A stretch of DNA of 64,000 bases from NCBI RefSeq assembly GCF_000210295.1, contig NC_026736.1, positions 1,080,022-1,144,021 on the forward strand, given 5' to 3'. This document shows, one piece after another, positions 61,771 to 64,000 of this stretch (its first letter is position 1; the number at the start of each line of letters is the position of its first letter). The translations under genes and the position numbers were made by a program. Under the pieces are notes generated by a model, which saw only the letters and a list, made by a program, of their open reading frames with translations, was not told where the DNA came from and made no database searches. The DNA comes from Trypanosoma brucei gambiense DAL972 (taxonomy: Eukaryota; Euglenozoa; Kinetoplastea; Trypanosomatida; Trypanosomatidae).

Positions 61771-63798
61771 TCAAGACGGTACAAAGAGTCGCTTCATGTG
61801 TAGACCCCCGGGTTGGCCGGGCTTTGGTCCGTCTGTCTCATGCCGCAACCCACTGGAAACGGCACCAGCGGGATGTTTTGGCTGCTTCCGCTGTTCCCCC
61901 GGCGCCTTTAGTTCCACTTCGTCAGGGTAGCGAACTGCTGTCAACCCGGTGAAGGGTCGTAACTTGTTCCAATTTTCCACCACCTGCAACTGCAAACTTG
62001 TCGTTGAGAGAACATGGACGCTTGTGTCCGGATTCAGCGATTTAAGCATCGCCGCTACAGCGAGCACGCGCTCGGGAGCTGTGATGCGGTCCGGATACTT
62101 CAAGAGACGCGGTTCATTGTTATGTAGTGCAACCTCGCCACGCATGGCGGCTACCTCCATTCCTTTTTTTGGAGAAAAATCCTGTAGGGTCTCCAAGGTG
62201 TTGGGGAAATCTCCCCTCTTGCGGATTACCAAAGGAAATGCCGCGCCGTGAGCCCCTTCCTTCGGCTCCGACACCGTCTTCCGAAGCAGCTCAACTGATT
62301 CTGGTGTGATGGGACCATCCACAATGTATGTATGCGCGTTCAGTTGGTGGGTCAGAGGCAGCACACGTACAGCCGGGTGATCCTCCAACAGCTTCTGCAA
62401 GCGCTTCAACATATGTTTTGTGTAGCTGCCCTTGACCGTTCCACTCTCTTCTTTCACCCGGCGCACAAGCAGCCGAATAGAGGAAAGGGGCACAAGAAGC
62501 GAGTCGTAGTGGCTGAGAAGCGACTCAAAGCGTGGGTTAAGGATGATGTTGTGATCCAATACTGCGACGCGACCTTGAACAATCCAACGCTGCGACCGCA
62601 AACCGACAGTCCCGAGGCCACGGGTGGAAACGCTAACAATGTTACCGAGTTGGGATTCAAACACGTTAAAGAAAAGCATCGCGTCTTTCGGGCGACTGTG
62701 AGCCAACAACATGTCAAGAATGGCCAATCCTAGGGCAAGTGTTGAGTTCACTGGGTTTCCGGGATCCTCAGTACTTCTACTGTACTCCCGCGCGGCGAAG
62801 CGCACCGCTTCATGATCGAGCTTAAGTCTCGTCAGGTTTGTGAGGACAGCACGATACATACTGTCGGTTACAGGCATGCCCAAGAGGTGTGCCTCGGTAA
62901 CACATCGGACAACGTGCGAGGTGTTGTTTGGGTTGAGGGATACCAACGTAGCGAGTGTGTCTCTGCTTGGTTGCACATTGTTCTCCTTCATTGCCTGAAA
63001 CACCTCTACACCCTTTTCCCACAAAGCCCCTGCCATCGTCGATATTGTCGCGTTGTACAAACCGGCTGTTACGTCAACGGTCCCACCAAGTGACTGAAGA
63101 ACGGAGAGACTCATTTCCCACCTATTGGGCGAACGTGTCTGCTGCATGCACCTCAGAAGTTCCAAGTACACCGTGCTATTAGGTGCCGCTTCGTTTTGTA
63201 CTGCCTTAGAGAAGACTGCGAGCCCAACGTCGACAGCACCAGCCCTGCGACACGCGTTCATTACCGTGTGCAGTGCGTAAGGATCGCACCCCATCTTGTC
63301 ATCTATCATTGCTGCATAATGCCGTACGGCATCTTTCCACAGCCCGGATGATCGGTAAGTCGCGAGTAATGCGCCGTGTAGCTTCGAGTTGGCCTTCTTT
63401 TCTCGGCATGCCCGTTCCCAATACCGCAGCGCATTTTTGCTGTCCCTGTTATCATTTGCGTGTGCCATGAGTGTGCAGTAGTGCGAGGAGGTCAGCTTCA
63501 GTTTGGCTTCGTCAACCGCTTCTACTACTATCTCTGACCGGTCAAATCGATTTAACGCGCGGCACTTCCGCAGTACCTCAGAGATAGCCTCGTTTGAGAG
63601 TTCATTCATCCCAGCCGCTCTCCGGGTGGCGCTATGCAACTCTGCAATCGGAACCTGCAGTAACATTCCCACGACAGTTGGTTTTGCTTTACTGGCCCCA
63701 TGGAGGGCATTTTTGCGCTTTCCGTACAACAGTTTCGCGATGTTGGGACGCTCGTTACGTCGTGAGGGTGCGTGCGATATGTAACAGCGGTTTAACAT
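61771..63798 (-). CDS. PPR protein with C-terminal PIN-like domain
   Basis: 675 residues from the ATG at 63796-63798. Residues about 80-310 form a run of pentatricopeptide repeats (for example SSHYCTLMAHANDNRDSKNA, LHTVMNACRRAGAVDVGLAVF, LYNATISTMAGALWEKGVEVF), which bind RNA. From about 405 a different domain starts, with VAVLDHNIILN (PIN-style first acidic residue), then RLLVRRVKE, and PERVLAVAAMLK... SVHVLSTTSLQLQVVENW (about 570-610), which follows the PIN nuclease layout, though the last metal-binding Asp seems replaced. The first residues (MLNRCYISHAPSRRNERPN) look like a mitochondrial presequence. It is not a PRORP: I see no zinc-binding Cys/His set. Orthologues probably work in mitochondrial RNA or ribosome metabolism (inference). 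Confidence 0.75.
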   Translation of the reverse strand: MLNRCYISHAPSRRNERPNIAKLLYGKRKNALHGASKAKPTVVGMLLQVPIAELHSATRRAAGMNELSNEAISEVLRKCRALNRFDRSEIVVEAVDEAKLKLTSSHYCTLMAHANDNRDSKNALRYWERACREKKANSKLHGALLATYRSSGLWKDAVRHYAAMIDDKMGCDPYALHTVMNACRRAGAVDVGLAVFSKAVQNEAAPNSTVYLELLRCMQQTRSPNRWEMSLSVLQSLGGTVDVTAGLYNATISTMAGALWEKGVEVFQAMKENNVQPSRDTLATLVSLNPNNTSHVVRCVTEAHLLGMPVTDSMYRAVLTNLTRLKLDHEAVRFAAREYSRSTEDPGNPVNSTLALGLAILDMLLAHSRPKDAMLFFNVFESQLGNIVSVSTRGLGTVGLRSQRWIVQGRVAVLDHNIILNPRFESLLSHYDSLLVPLSSIRLLVRRVKEESGTVKGSYTKHMLKRLQKLLEDHPAVRVLPLTHQLNAHTYIVDGPITPESVELLRKTVSEPKEGAHGAAFPLVIRKRGDFPNTLETLQDFSPKKGMEVAAMRGEVALHNNEPRLLKYPDRITAPERVLAVAAMLKSLNPDTSVHVLSTTSLQLQVVENWNKLRPFTGLTAVRYPDEVELKAPGEQRKQPKHPAGAVSSGLRHETDGPKPGQPGGLHMKRLFVPS

Positions 63799-64000
63799 GA
63801 TAACAGACACCTTAACTAATATATATATATATATTTATATATCCGTGTGTTTTCTGTGAGGATATGCGTTTCCCAATACGCTTTTGCGTGGCCGCTTCAC
63901 GTTGCGCTCCCGTTAGAGATGTGTGTGAACCTCGCTGAGGTGAAAAATTGCCGAAGAAGAATGAGAAAGAAAAAAAAAAAGAAGAGAAAGTTGTTGGATA
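63799..64000. other. 5' flank of the PPR-PIN gene
   Basis: No gene seen. An (AT)n run lies at about 63819-63835, and an A-run at 63970-63981 on plus is a T-run on the transcribed strand. Confidence 0.5.

Overview
The window looks like nuclear DNA of a kinetoplastid, most probably Trypanosoma brucei or a close relative. It encodes paraflagellar rod protein PFR1 in tandem, which only kinetoplastids and their relatives have. Genes are intronless and all lie on one strand. They are separated by short AT-rich spacers with polypyrimidine tracts (read on the minus strand) suited to trans-splicing. From memory, PFR1, Sam50 and the cytosolic class I fumarase of T. brucei all lie on chromosome 3; this needs a database check.

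Every protein-coding gene I can support is on the minus strand. The left block (about 2.0-22.1 kb), in transcription order from right to left, carries: an SthA-like flavoprotein lacking its redox cysteines, Sam50, a folliculin-like protein, ribosomal protein uS8, a six-BRCT protein, DPH1, two tandem PFR1 copies, MSH5, and a protein of about 22 MORN repeats. The right block (about 32.1-63.8 kb), again right to left, carries: a PPR protein with a PIN-like C-terminus, an NSUN-type RNA methyltransferase, a cytidine-deaminase-fold protein, an unknown, a 1331-residue coiled-coil protein, class I fumarase, farnesyltransferase alpha, a small membrane protein, a PPP2R3C-like EF-hand protein, an F-box protein, two unknowns, a PPR-like mitochondrial protein, a class 3 lipase-like protein, the dynein-assembly factor DNAAF6/PIH1D3, and a coiled-coil protein.

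Between the blocks is about 10 kb (22.1-32.1 kb) with no convincing protein gene. It holds three tRNA genes (Ser-AGA on plus; Leu-CAA and Ser-CGA on minus), a long near-perfect hairpin, and at least one relic carrying what looks like the 5' signature of ingi/L1Tc/SIDER retroposons. Both blocks run the same way, so this is best read as a head-to-tail boundary: the right transcription unit ends and the left one starts here.

Three genes (MORN, PFR1 copy 2, folliculin-like) are each broken by the apparent loss of exactly one base, with coding otherwise intact on both sides. Either the sequence has single-base errors or this strain carries young frameshifts. Themes shared by the genes are flagellum building (PFR1, DNAAF6, MORN), mitochondrial import and RNA work (Sam50, PPR proteins), RNA/protein modification (DPH1, NSUN, deaminase fold, farnesyltransferase) and DNA repair/meiosis (MSH5, BRCT). 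Where the longest open frame began at a non-ATG codon I moved the start to the first in-frame ATG.
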